Below are positions 1 to 6,768 of a stretch of 11,386 nucleotides of DNA, in pieces (position 1 is the first letter of the stretch; every line of letters starts with the position of its first letter). The translations under genes and the position numbers were made by a program. The stretch spans positions 1 to 11,386 of the forward strand of contig DIVE01000007.1 of assembly GCA_002423265.1 (NCBI GenBank), in the 5' to 3' direction. The notes beneath the pieces were generated by a model, which saw nothing but the letters and a program-made list of their open reading frames with translations, did no database searches and was not told where the DNA came from. The stretch is from Methylophilaceae bacterium UBA6140 (GTDB lineage Bacteria; Pseudomonadota; Gammaproteobacteria; Burkholderiales; Methylophilaceae).

Positions 1-809
1 CTTTCGGTTTTGCGCAGGTTGGATATCTGCGCTTCCAGCTCGTTGACCAGTTTTTCCACTTGCCTGCGGGCTTTCTCCCAGGCAATGCCGGCATCGCGCT
101 TTTTCAATAGCCAGAGTTGGCCGTGGGCGTGTTTGAGCGCATCCTGCAATTGGTGGTATTGCTGCGTGACAACGGCCTGCGACTCAAGCCGGGTGATCTG
201 TTTATCCATTTCCTGACGGATATCTTCGACGCGCGTCAGATTTTCGCGCGTATCGCGCAGCCTCAACTCGGTTTCGCGCCGGCGCTCCTTGTATTTGGAA
301 ATCCCTGCCGCCTCTTCAAGAAACACCCGCAGCTCTTCCGGCCTGGCCTCGACGATACGGGAAATGGTGTTCTGCCCGATGATGGCGTAGGCCCGCCCGC
401 CGAGACCGGTACCGAGAAACAGATCGGCCACATCGCGGCGTCTTACCGGCGTGTTGTTGATGTAATAACTGGAACCCTTGTCGCGCTCGATCACGCGCTT
501 GACGGAAATCTCGGCATATTGCGACCATTCGCCGCTGGCGCCGCCCAGGCTGTTGTCGAAGATCAGCTCGACACTGGCGCGTGAGATCGCCTTGCGATTG
601 GCCGAACCATTGAAAATGACGTCCTGCATGGAGTCGCCGCGCATCTCGCGGGCCGAGGATTCGCCCAGCACCCAGCGTATGGATTCCATGACGTTGGATT
701 TACCGCAACCATTGGGGCCGACAACACCGACACGCTGACCGCTGAGGTGCAAGGTGGTGGCATCCACAAAGGATTTGAAGCCGGCAAGTTTGAGGTGGGT
801 CAGGCGCAA
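1..809 (-). CDS. smc: Chromosome partition protein Smc, N-terminal part (cut by window edge)
   Basis: Smc is the ABC-type ATPase of the bacterial condensin complex (with ScpA/ScpB). It compacts chromosomes and helps segregate them. Read on the minus strand, the first 269 codons give the N-terminal head: a start resembling RLTHLKLAGFKSFVD, Walker A GPNGCGKSN at residues 31-39, the arginine-finger region AREMRG (R57), and a Q-loop at Q146 in AYAIIGQNTISR. The family-typical EEAAGISKYKERR follows, and then a heptad-like coiled coil begins that runs off the left edge. The start is TTG at 809: an in-frame TAA lies 16 codons upstream with no ATG, GTG or TTG in between, and homologues begin at this point. 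The upstream GAAAGAAG is a weak ribosome binding site. The gene is divergent from queF. The hinge and C-terminal head (signature motif, Walker B) lie outside the window. Identification is firm. Confidence 0.96.
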   Translation of the reverse strand, partial: MRLTHLKLAGFKSFVDATTLHLSGQRVGVVGPNGCGKSNVMESIRWVLGESSAREMRGDSMQDVIFNGSANRKAISRASVELIFDNSLGGASGEWSQYAEISVKRVIERDKGSSYYINNTPVRRRDVADLFLGTGLGGRAYAIIGQNTISRIVEARPEELRVFLEEAAGISKYKERRRETELRLRDTRENLTRVEDIRQEMDKQITRLESQAVVTQQYHQLQDALKHAHGQLWLLKKRDAGIAWEKARRQVEKLVNELEAQISNLRKTE

Positions 810-872
810 TTGTCGAAGCTTCTTTCGGCTGGCGTCATGGTTGCTGGAACGTCTGGTTTATTGTCTGTGTCT

Positions 873-908
873 GTATAATGTCGATTTCGACCATGAGTAG
901 ATTTATAC
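873..908 (+). promoter_or_regulatory. Candidate queF promoter -10 box inside an inverted repeat
   Basis: The 109-base gap between the divergent smc and queF starts holds a perfect TATAAT at 874-879, 39 bases before the queF ATG. No good -35 hexamer lies at 16-18 bases. The box is in the left arm of an inverted repeat, GTATAA (873-878) and TTATAC (903-908), with a smaller GTCGA/TCGAC dyad (880-884, 887-891) between the arms. GTCTG occurs three times just upstream (851, 863, 869). I see no preQ1 riboswitch pattern. Promoter use and any regulator are inferred. Confidence 0.35.
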
Positions 909-918
909 GGTAGCCATT

Positions 919-1338
919 ATGTCCAGTCAACCCAGCAAGACCCTTGAAACCTTCGACAACCCGAAACCCGAGCGCGATTTTCATATTCACATGGAAATCC
1001 CGGAGTTTACTTGCCTCTGCCCGAAAACCGGACAACCCGATTTCGCTGTGCTGTATTTCGATTACATTCCCGATCAGAAGTGTGTCGAACTCAAGAGCCT
1101 GAAGCTTTACATGTGGTCTTTCCGCGATGAAGGCTGTTTTCACGAAGCCGTCACCAACCGCATTCTGGATGACCTGGTGGCGGCCACGCAGCCGAAATTC
1201 ATGCGTCTGACCGCCAAGTTTTATGTGCGTGGCGGCGTCTTTACCAATGTCGTCGCCGAGCATCGCAAACCCGGCTGGCAACCTTTGCCCAGAGTAGATC
1301 TGACCCAGTTCGAGGCGCAATCCAACACCCGCGGCTGA
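919..1338 (+). CDS. queF: NADPH-dependent 7-cyano-7-deazaguanine reductase (preQ0 reductase), type I
   Basis: QueF reduces the nitrile of preQ0 to the amine of preQ1 using NADPH, in the cytoplasm, on the route to queuosine at the tRNA wobble position. The 139-residue length fits the short unimodular type I (Bacillus-like) form, not the ~280-residue E. coli form. Visible motifs are the catalytic Cys34 and Asp41 in [12 protein letters not shown], the QueF cofactor motif [13 protein letters not shown] at 57-69, and the substrate-binding Glu76 in CFHE. The ATG at 919 is chosen because an upstream ATG at 878 meets a stop and the protein then begins like its homologues; the ribosome binding site is poor. 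It diverges from smc and is followed 8 bases later by the barrel-kinase gene on the same strand, so the two may be co-transcribed. No other queuosine gene (queC, queD, queE, tgt) is in the window. Identification is firm. Confidence 0.95.
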   Translation: MSSQPSKTLETFDNPKPERDFHIHMEIPEFTCLCPKTGQPDFAVLYFDYIPDQKCVELKSLKLYMWSFRDEGCFHEAVTNRILDDLVAATQPKFMRLTAKFYVRGGVFTNVVAEHRKPGWQPLPRVDLTQFEAQSNTRG

Positions 1339-1346
1339 GCGCGGGC

Positions 1347-3584
1347 TTGAATCACGTCACCAAGCAAATTGATTTGAAATCCTCTTCGCACGCCAACCCT
1401 ATGTGGTCATTCATCCGGGCCAATCTCGCTTACATGCTAAGCGGCAGATTGCGCTCGAAAAGAGGCTACCAGCCGGTTGCCGGCCATCACATACCTGCCG
1501 ATTTTGCCTGCATCGGTGTTGCCACAGCCGGGGATTCTGCAATCGACGCCTATGTGATTCAGCAACTCAAGGCCTTGGGTGTCTGCCAGGTCAGGCTGGA
1601 TTTCACCTATGGCGATGCCGGCAATCATGTCGGACGTTTTTTGCAGTCGCTTTGCGATGAGGGCTTGAGCGTGATGCTGCATCTGGTGCAGCCGTTCGAG
1701 GCTGCCCGCAAAATGCACGCGCCTGATGCGCAACAGCAATGGCAGGAATTTGTCGCCGACACACTGGCTCGTTACGGAGATCGTATCGAGTTGCTGGAGA
1801 TCGGCTCCACCATCAACCGCAAACGCTGGGCCGGTTACACGCTGCAAACATTTCTGACCGCCTGGGGTCTGGCGCATAACGAGGCGCGCACCAGAAAGAT
1901 CAGGCTGGCCGGGCCCAATATCACGGATTTCGAACCGCCCTACAACATCGGCATACTGTCGATTCTGAAAAGCCGCGGGCAATTGCCCGACATTCACACC
2001 GACAACCTTTTTTCCGAACGTTGCACCGAGCCGGAGCGCGACGATCACAAGATTCTCGGTCACCGTCTCGCCCCGCTCGGCGGCTTCAGACTGGTGAAGA
2101 AAGCCTTTGTGCTACAGGAAATCGGCCAGCACTTTGGCGTGCCGCAACTGCACTCACCGGCCGCTTTCTGGACTTTGCCGCGCATACACCGGCTGTTACC
2201 GGAAGGCGAGCAGAAACAGGCGGATTATCTGGCGCGCTACATGCTTTTGTGCGCTGCCTCCGGCGCGTTGCAACGTGCCGGCTGGGGGCCGCTGATCTGC
2301 CACCGCGAGGGTTTGATTGACGATGGTGTTGAGGACTACCCGAAGCTGGAGCGCATTACCCATTACGCCAGCGTGCTGGGAACTGAGTTCAGACTACGCC
2401 CCGCCTTCAACGCCTACAAAACCTTTGCCGGGTTGATTCCAGACAGTTATTACGAAGCCTGCCTGGATGATGCCAACGGTCTTGAAGTCCATGCTTTCAG
2501 CAATCAGGATCGGCTGATACACGCGGCATGGACCATCAATGGCCGCGCTGCCGCTTTGCGCGATATTTACAACAGCGCCGACCTGCAGGCCGCGGTGTGC
2601 ATTTCGCGCGATGGCGAGCGTCTGGCGCAAGCCCCCGATTTTGTCACCGAATCGCCGGTTTATCTTTGCTGGCCCAAAGGCAGGTCTGTAGAAGTCAATA
2701 AGAGCGCCGGCCTGATCCGCGATCTTGCCATCCACGCGCATGCCGGCAAACGCCACTTTTTTTATCGCGAAGGCGAATGGCGCGGCGCCATGCTTGCCGG
2801 CAACCTTGATGCGTTCGAGTTGCTGAAAACCGCACTGAATCCGGACAAAATCGAAGCCCCGCGCCGCGATGCCATTCTACGCAGGGCGCGCAACGCCATC
2901 TGGACCATCCCCGACCCGCGTGATCCAGCCAAGAAACTCGTCATCAAGCAACCGGTTCGCATGCATCTGCACAAAAAACTGCTCGATCGTTTCAAGCCAT
3001 CCAAGGGCCTGCGTAGCTGGAACGGCGCTTGCGAACTGCTGCGGAGGGGCGTTGAGACGGCCCGTCCGGTCGCTTATCTGGAAAAGGTCGGAGATGCATC
3101 GCTAACGCAGAATTACTACATTTGTGAATACGTGGAAGCGGATTTTTCCGCACGGGAGATATTTTCAGCCTTCGCCAGGGGTGAGAAAAGCTATCAAGGC
3201 ATCAGCGACGAAGACATGTATACCCAGCTGGCTGAATATCTGCTGACCATGCACGGGCGCGGCGTGTTTTTCAGGGATCTTTCCGGCGGCAACATTCTGG
3301 TCAGCAAAGGCAACGACGGCCGCCTCGACTTCTCGCTGATCGACACTGCGCGCGCCCATTTCTACCAGCGTGGCACCGTGTTGCCCAAACGCATTTCCGA
3401 CCTCACGCGTATCTGCAACAAGCTGCACGCCGAAGGCCGCAACCGTTTCATGCAAATCTACATGGATAGACTGGGCAAGCCTTTCAGTCTGCGCTGGCAG
3501 CTGCCGTTCCATATCTACAACGCCAAGGTGGTCATCAAGCGCGCGCTCAAGGGCAAAGCCATCAAGCGCCTGTTCAAGCGCTGA
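1347..3584 (+). CDS. Two-domain protein: glycosidase-like TIM barrel fused to a WaaP/InaA-type LPS core kinase
   Basis: The C-terminal third (about residues 500-745) has the landmarks of the lipopolysaccharide kinase (Kdo/WaaP/InaA) group of protein-kinase-like sugar kinases. These are a beta3 lysine in KKLVIKQP (K534), a catalytic loop FFRDLSGGNILV with D644 and N649, and a metal-binding aspartate in SLIDTARA (D666). Such kinases phosphorylate heptose or Kdo in the LPS inner core on the cytoplasmic side. The N-terminal part (about 45-430) looks like a glycoside hydrolase barrel of the GH5/GH39 kind. It has alternating strands and helices, a beta4-like strand ending EIGSTINRKRW (151-161) and a late GWGPLICHREG strand. 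Where active enzymes have Asn-Glu (acid/base), this protein has Ser154-Thr155, so the barrel may bind sugar without cleaving it. No signal peptide or membrane segment is evident. The TTG at 1347 gives the longest frame; ATG at 1401 (Met19) or 1434 (Met30) are alternatives, and none has a good ribosome binding site. The gene ends 12 bases from the convergent actP. The kinase family call is good; substrate and barrel role are unknown. Confidence 0.75.
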   Translation: MNHVTKQIDLKSSSHANPMWSFIRANLAYMLSGRLRSKRGYQPVAGHHIPADFACIGVATAGDSAIDAYVIQQLKALGVCQVRLDFTYGDAGNHVGRFLQSLCDEGLSVMLHLVQPFEAARKMHAPDAQQQWQEFVADTLARYGDRIELLEIGSTINRKRWAGYTLQTFLTAWGLAHNEARTRKIRLAGPNITDFEPPYNIGILSILKSRGQLPDIHTDNLFSERCTEPERDDHKILGHRLAPLGGFRLVKKAFVLQEIGQHFGVPQLHSPAAFWTLPRIHRLLPEGEQKQADYLARYMLLCAASGALQRAGWGPLICHREGLIDDGVEDYPKLERITHYASVLGTEFRLRPAFNAYKTFAGLIPDSYYEACLDDANGLEVHAFSNQDRLIHAAWTINGRAAALRDIYNSADLQAAVCISRDGERLAQAPDFVTESPVYLCWPKGRSVEVNKSAGLIRDLAIHAHAGKRHFFYREGEWRGAMLAGNLDAFELLKTALNPDKIEAPRRDAILRRARNAIWTIPDPRDPAKKLVIKQPVRMHLHKKLLDRFKPSKGLRSWNGACELLRRGVETARPVAYLEKVGDASLTQNYYICEYVEADFSAREIFSAFARGEKSYQGISDEDMYTQLAEYLLTMHGRGVFFRDLSGGNILVSKGNDGRLDFSLIDTARAHFYQRGTVLPKRISDLTRICNKLHAEGRNRFMQIYMDRLGKPFSLRWQLPFHIYNAKVVIKRALKGKAIKRLFKR

Positions 3585-3596
3585 TTTTGCTGCCGG

Positions 3597-5225
3597 CTAG
3601 TGGCTGGCACCCTCCGCGCCGATGCCGGTCTGCGAACGGATGAATTGCGCAACATAAGCGCGACGCTCTGCTTGCGCCCTCTCCGATCTGTCTGTCACCG
3701 AAAACAGCCAGATACTGCCGAAAGCAACCGTGACGCTGAACAGCGCCGGGTTCGAATACGGCACGATAGCCTGCTCAAAACCCATCACCTGCACCCAGAC
3801 CGCAGGGCTCATGACCACCATTGCCACAGCCACCAGCAAGCCCAGGCTGCCGCCCCACACTGCGCCGCGTGTCGTCATGCCGCTCCAGGACATGGAGAGC
3901 AATAACACGGGGAATGTGGCGGAAGCCGCTATGGTGAATGCCAATCCGACCATGAAGGCGATGTTCTGATGCTGGAATACGATGCCAAGCAATATCGCCA
4001 GCAAGCCGAGCGCAATAGTCGCATAGCGCGAAACCCGCACCTCCTGCCGGTCGGTGGCGTGGCGGTTGATGACATTGGCGTAGAGATCGTGCGAAATCGA
4101 AGCTGCGCCTGCCAGCGTCAGACCGGCAACCACGGCCAGAATGGTGGCGAAAGCCACCGCTGAAATGAATCCGAGAAAAAGATCGCCGCCGAGGGCATGC
4201 GCAAGATGTACAGCCGGCATATTGTCACCGCCGCGCATGCTGCCATCGGCGTTGAAGTAAGCCGGGTTGCCGAGAATAAAGGCAATCGCCCCCATGCCGA
4301 TAATGAATGTCAGGATATAGAAATAGCCGATAAAACCGGTCGCGTAAAACACCGATTTGCGCGCCTCTTTCGCGTCCGGCACGGTAAAGAATCGCATGAG
4401 GATATGCGGCAGACCGGCCGTACCGAACATCAAGGCGATGCCAAGCGAAATCGCGCTGACCGGGTCGGAGACGAGGCCGCCCACAGTCATGATGCCGACT
4501 CCCTTCGGATGTTTGTCGATCGCACTTTGAAACAGGGTTTCGAAACTGAAACCGGACAGCCACATCACGCCCGCCGCCATGAAACTGGCGCCGCTCAGCA
4601 ACATCACGGCCTTGATGATCTGCACCCAGGTTGTCGCCAGCATGCCGCCGAAGGTGACGTAGGCGATGATCAGCACCCCGACGATCAACAACGCGCCCTC
4701 GAAACTGATGCCGAACAGGGTCTGAATCAAGGCGCCAGCGCCGACCATCTGTGCGATCAGATAAAGCAGCACGATCGCAATACCGGCCACCGCAGAGAAC
4801 ACGCGAATCGGCGTCTGCTGAAAGCGATAAGCGGCGACATCGGCGAACGTGTAGCGCCCGAGGTTGCGCAGGCGTTCCGACATCAGAAACATGATCACCG
4901 GCCAGCCGACCAGAAAACCGATGGCGTAGATCAGACCGTCATAACCACGCGTATAAACCAGCGCCGTGATACCGAGAAACGAAGCCGCGGACATGTAATC
5001 TCCGGCGATTGCCAGTCCGTTCTGAAAGCCGGTGATGCCGCCATTGGCGGTATAAAAACTTTTGGCCGTACTGGTCCGTTTCGCCGCCCAATAGGTAATG
5101 TAGAGCGTGGCGCCGACAAACAGCAGGAACATCAGGATAGACGACGCGCTGACCGGATTGCCGGCATCCTCCGCACAAGCAAGACCCGGCAGCAGCAGAG
5201 ATGCGCCGATCAGGCGCCGGCTCAT
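3597..5225 (-). CDS. actP: Acetate/cation symporter ActP (sodium:solute symporter family)
   Basis: ActP is an inner membrane secondary transporter that takes up acetate and related short carboxylates with a cation. The 542 residues match the E. coli protein (about 549) from end to end. They start with a signal-like segment ending near ACA|ED (residues 16-20), followed by the family stretches [83 protein letters not shown] and the ending [11 protein letters not shown]. About thirteen hydrophobic segments can be counted after the signal. The ATG at 5225 overlaps the yjcH stop (ATGA, 5222-5225), so the two are translationally coupled. The acetyl-CoA synthetase gene acs, which precedes yjcH-actP in E. 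coli, is absent here: the tRNA cluster lies upstream instead. A 363-codon open frame on the opposite strand is a composition artefact. Identification is firm; true substrate range is inferred from the family. Confidence 0.95.
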   Translation of the reverse strand: MSRRLIGASLLLPGLACAEDAGNPVSASSILMFLLFVGATLYITYWAAKRTSTAKSFYTANGGITGFQNGLAIAGDYMSAASFLGITALVYTRGYDGLIYAIGFLVGWPVIMFLMSERLRNLGRYTFADVAAYRFQQTPIRVFSAVAGIAIVLLYLIAQMVGAGALIQTLFGISFEGALLIVGVLIIAYVTFGGMLATTWVQIIKAVMLLSGASFMAAGVMWLSGFSFETLFQSAIDKHPKGVGIMTVGGLVSDPVSAISLGIALMFGTAGLPHILMRFFTVPDAKEARKSVFYATGFIGYFYILTFIIGMGAIAFILGNPAYFNADGSMRGGDNMPAVHLAHALGGDLFLGFISAVAFATILAVVAGLTLAGAASISHDLYANVINRHATDRQEVRVSRYATIALGLLAILLGIVFQHQNIAFMVGLAFTIAASATFPVLLLSMSWSGMTTRGAVWGGSLGLLVAVAMVVMSPAVWVQVMGFEQAIVPYSNPALFSVTVAFGSIWLFSVTDRSERAQAERRAYVAQFIRSQTGIGAEGASH

Positions 5226-5527
5226 TCGACAGCCCTTCTGATTGTATTGGTCAGCACATCAAAATGCTGGTTGGCCTTGCGCACATAAATCCCGGTCAGC
5301 ACGAACGCCAGCAGAATGATGCCGACACCGAGCGGAAAGCCGATGGTGATGACGCTACCCCATACCACGGTACTGAAAAATTCCGGCACAAACGCCACCA
5401 GCAGAATAAAACCGAAATAGGCCAGCATCATGATGCCGGTTAGCACGCTGGCCAACAGCCGGCGCTCTCTCACCAGGGCGTGATATTCGGGCAAGGCTTT
5501 GATTTTTTCAACATATTCGGGTGTCAT
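5222..5527 (-). CDS. yjcH: Small inner membrane protein YjcH (DUF485), partner of ActP
   Basis: DUF485 proteins are about 100 residues with two membrane helices and are almost always encoded just before actP; their biochemical role is not settled. This one is 101 residues. It has an N-terminal [20 protein letters not shown] amphipathic part, two hydrophobic hairpin segments (about residues 26-44 and 56-80) and a short basic tail. The ATG at 5527 is chosen because AAGGAG (5533-5538 on the minus strand) lies 5 bases upstream and the protein then begins like YjcH. A 25-codon upstream extension to 5602 exists but would run through the likely promoter. The stop overlaps the actP start in an ATGA. 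First gene of the acetate uptake operon. Confidence 0.92.
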   Translation of the reverse strand: MTPEYVEKIKALPEYHALVRERRLLASVLTGIMMLAYFGFILLVAFVPEFFSTVVWGSVITIGFPLGVGIILLAFVLTGIYVRKANQHFDVLTNTIRRAVE

Positions 5528-5551
5528 CAGCGCTCCTTCTGAATCAGGCCG

Positions 5552-5579
5552 ATTATACGCAGAGTGGCGCTGATGTTGG
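5552..5579 (-). promoter_or_regulatory. Candidate promoter of yjcH-actP
   Basis: On the minus strand a perfect TATAAT (5552-5557) lies 24 bases upstream of the yjcH ATG. The hexamer 16 bases further up, CCAACA (5574-5579), matches only the last part of the -35 consensus, so an activator may be needed. That dependence is inference. It diverges from the tRNA promoter beginning at 5596. Confidence 0.5.
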
Positions 5580-5595
5580 ATGTGAAAGAATTTCG

Positions 5596-5624
5596 TTGAC
5601 AATTCATCGCGGGCTCTTTAAGAT
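5596..5624 (+). promoter_or_regulatory. Stable-RNA promoter of the tRNA-Ala/tRNA-Glu unit
   Basis: A perfect -35 TTGACA (5596-5601), a 17-base spacer and TAAGAT (5619-5624) lie just ahead of tRNA-Ala. The bases after the -10, TGCGCC (5625-5630), form a GC-rich discriminator, the known mark of tRNA and rRNA promoters under ppGpp (stringent) control. Transcription would begin near 5631, giving a very short 5' leader for RNase P to remove. Confidence 0.75.
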
Positions 5625-5637
5625 TGCGCCTCTTTTC

Positions 5638-5713
<76 letters not shown>

Positions 5714-5717
5714 GTAA

Positions 5718-5745
5718 AAATCACAGAAATTTGTTGTGATTTCTG
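5718..5745 (+). repeat. Two overlapping inverted repeats between the tRNA genes
   Basis: Within the 84-base spacer, AAATCACA (5718-5725) pairs with TGTGATTT (5735-5742), while CAGAAAT (5724-5730) pairs with ATTTCTG (5739-5745). The two hairpins share bases and cannot form together. No T-run follows, so neither looks like a rho-independent terminator. They may mark RNA processing between the tRNAs. A weak separate promoter for tRNA-Glu (TTAAGA 5747-5752, TAAAAT 5770-5775) is also conceivable. Confidence 0.45.
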
Positions 5746-5797
5746 CTTAAGAAAAGCCGAGTTTTGTAGTAAAATGTTGTTCGTTAAAAGTTCATAG

Positions 5798-5873
5798 GTC
5801 CCCATCGTCTAGAGGCCTAGGACACCTCCCTTTCACGGAGGCGACCGGGGTTCGAATCCCCGTGGGGACGCCA
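5798..5873 (+). tRNA. tRNA-Glu, anticodon TTC
   Basis: A 76-base cloverleaf is visible. The acceptor GTCCCCA (5798-5804) pairs with TGGGGAC (5863-5869). The anticodon stem is CCTCC/GGAGG with loop CTTTCAC, so the anticodon is TTC at 5832-5834. The T arm is CCGGGG TTCGAAT CCCCG-like. The discriminator is G5870 and CCA is encoded (5871-5873). It reads GAA and GAG; glutamyl-tRNA also feeds haem synthesis through the C5 pathway in such bacteria. It closes the tRNA unit and is followed by a terminator. Confidence 0.97.
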
Positions 5874-5882
5874 AAATAAAAC

Positions 5883-5905
5883 AGCCACCGTAAGGTGGCT
5901 TTTTT
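5883..5905 (+). terminator. Rho-independent terminator after tRNA-Glu
   Basis: AGCCACC (5883-5889), a GTAA loop and GGTGGCT (5894-5900) form a perfect 7-base-pair stem followed by a T-run to 5905. It ends the tRNA transcript and insulates the arsenic operon that starts about 85 bases later. Confidence 0.92.
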
Positions 5906-5953
5906 GTTGCTGCCGTCACTTGCTGCGCCGTATGAATGGATTGAAAATGTCAC

Positions 5954-5983
5954 TTGACTGTATTTCCATATTTATGGAAATAT
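5954..5983 (+). promoter_or_regulatory. Candidate arsR promoter
   Basis: TTGACT (5954-5959) is a good -35. The -10 is unclear: AAATAT (5978-5983) at 18 bases is the best-placed option, with only 3 of 6 matches. If it is used, transcription would start at or next to the A of the arsR ATG at 5990, making the message leaderless or nearly so. An alternative pair, TTGAAA (5941-5946) with CATATT (5967-5972), has an over-long 20-base spacer. Confidence 0.5.
5961..5982. promoter_or_regulatory. ArsR operator, perfect palindrome
   Basis: TATTTCCATA (5961-5970) and TATGGAAATA (5973-5982) are exact inverted complements around a TT centre, giving 10-base arms. The site sits between the -35 and -10 candidates and ends 7 bases before the arsR start. 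This is the usual place and form for an ArsR/SmtB dimer to block polymerase. Binding is inferred from position and symmetry. Confidence 0.8.
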
Positions 5984-5989
5984 AAAAAT

Positions 5990-6307
5990 ATGAACACAAA
6001 CCAAGCCGTCATCACTCTTTCCTGTCTTGCGCAGGAAGCACGTCTGAAAATCTTCAGGTTATTGGTACAAACCAGCCCTGCCGGGCTCGCCGCAGGTGAA
6101 ATCGCGAGCCGGCTGGATATGCCGCACAGCACGCTCTCTTTTCACTTGAAAGAGCTGTCGCATGCCGGGCTGGTGAAATCAGAGCAATCGGGGCGTTTCG
6201 TCTACTACTCGACAGATTTCAGCACCATGAATGCTCTGATGGCCTTTCTTACAGAAAACTGTTGTGGCGGCGAACAAAGCTGCTGCCTGCCGGAGAAACA
6301 CTCATGA
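5990..6307 (+). CDS. arsR: Arsenic-responsive repressor ArsR (ArsR/SmtB family)
   Basis: A 105-residue winged-helix dimeric repressor that would shut the operon until trivalent arsenic binds. The recognition-helix region is at about 44-60 (MPHSTLSFHLKELSHAGLV), and the wing is at 62-75 (VKSEQSGRFVYYST). The CVC motif of the E. coli plasmid type is missing from the recognition helix. Instead the C-terminus carries C91-C92 and C98-C99 (CCGGEQSCC). The CC-x5-C spacing is like the As(III) site described for Acidithiobacillus ferrooxidans ArsR. The ATG at 5990 fits homologues (MNTNQAV...ALAQEARL-like start); a TTG at 5954 would run through the operator. No ribosome binding site stands at normal distance. 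The stop overlaps the arsI start in ATGA. Family call is firm; the ligand is inferred from the cysteines and the neighbouring genes. Confidence 0.95.
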   Translation: MNTNQAVITLSCLAQEARLKIFRLLVQTSPAGLAAGEIASRLDMPHSTLSFHLKELSHAGLVKSEQSGRFVYYSTDFSTMNALMAFLTENCCGGEQSCCLPEKHS

Positions 6308-6768
6308 AACGCATGCATGTCCATGTTTCCGTCGATGATCTGAACAAGAGCATCACTTTCTACAATCATCTTTTCGGTGCGACTCCGACGGTGGTGAAGC
6401 CGGATTATGCGAAATGGATGCTGGATGACCCGCGCGTCAATTTCGCCATCAGTCAGCGTGGCAGCAAACCGGGGCTGGATCATCTGGGGATACAGGTGGA
6501 TAACGACGATGAGCTGAAAGAAATCGAACAGCGCCTGCATGCCGCCGACCTCAGTCTGGTGACGCAGGCAGGCACCACCTGTTGTTATGCGAAATCCAAT
6601 AAACACTGGGTACAGGACCCTTCCGGCATCGCCTGGGAAAGCTACCACACGCTGGAAAGCGCTCCGACCTTTAACGATACTGCAGAGCCTCATGCAGATC
6701 ATGCCTGTTGTGCGCCGGCTGCTGAAACCATCGCATTCATCGCGCGCAAAACCGGCGGTTGCAAATGA
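6304..6768 (+). CDS. arsI: ArsI-type C-As lyase (glyoxalase/VOC-fold dioxygenase)
   Basis: ArsI is a non-haem Fe(II) dioxygenase that breaks the carbon-arsenic bond of trivalent methyl- and aryl-arsenicals, giving arsenite. The 154-residue protein has two VOC modules. Likely metal ligands are His5 (or His7) in MHVHVSV, His60 in GLDHLGI and Glu112 in AWESY. The As-binding vicinal pair is C93-C94 in TTCCYAKSNKHW, the ArsI/CadI hallmark. A tail beyond about residue 120 adds C135-C136 (HACCAPA) and a terminal GGCK (C153). The start at 6304 overlaps the arsR stop (ATGA) and has GGAG at 6292-6295, 8 bases upstream; an in-frame ATG at 6262 lies inside arsR and lacks support. The stop overlaps acr3. 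The older name is cadmium-induced protein CadI; the arsenic setting favours ArsI. Activity on a given arsenical is inferred. Confidence 0.9.
   Translation: MKRMHVHVSVDDLNKSITFYNHLFGATPTVVKPDYAKWMLDDPRVNFAISQRGSKPGLDHLGIQVDNDDELKEIEQRLHAADLSLVTQAGTTCCYAKSNKHWVQDPSGIAWESYHTLESAPTFNDTAEPHADHACCAPAAETIAFIARKTGGCK

Noticed and set aside
117..584. 155-codon plus-strand frame at the left edge
   Set aside because: Antisense to smc, whose Walker A and Q-loop motifs are clear on the minus strand.
839..918. preQ1 riboswitch ahead of queF
   Set aside because: No compact C-rich-loop hairpin with the A-rich pairing tail of preQ1-I is visible, and the gap is largely taken by the promoter-like sequence.
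1437..2063. 208-codon minus-strand frame inside the barrel-kinase gene
   Set aside because: Shadow of the long plus-strand gene; no recognisable motif.
3585..3596. Terminator between the convergent kinase and actP genes
   Set aside because: Only 12 bases, with no hairpin plus T-run on either strand.
3746..3760. GTTCGAAT match to a tRNA T-loop inside actP, as a possible attachment site
   Set aside because: Short match within a conserved coding region, not extended by the rest of the tRNA 3' end; chance.
4197..5288. Long 363-codon open frame on the plus strand, antisense to actP
   Set aside because: It is the complement of a GC-rich membrane protein gene. The translation is rich in His, Gln, Asp and Arg with no fold-like pattern, and actP on the other strand is unmistakable.
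5222..5602. Longer yjcH reading frame starting at 5602
   Set aside because: The extra 25 codons cross the perfect TATAAT and the AAGGAG site that serves ATG 5527; homologues start at the shorter position.
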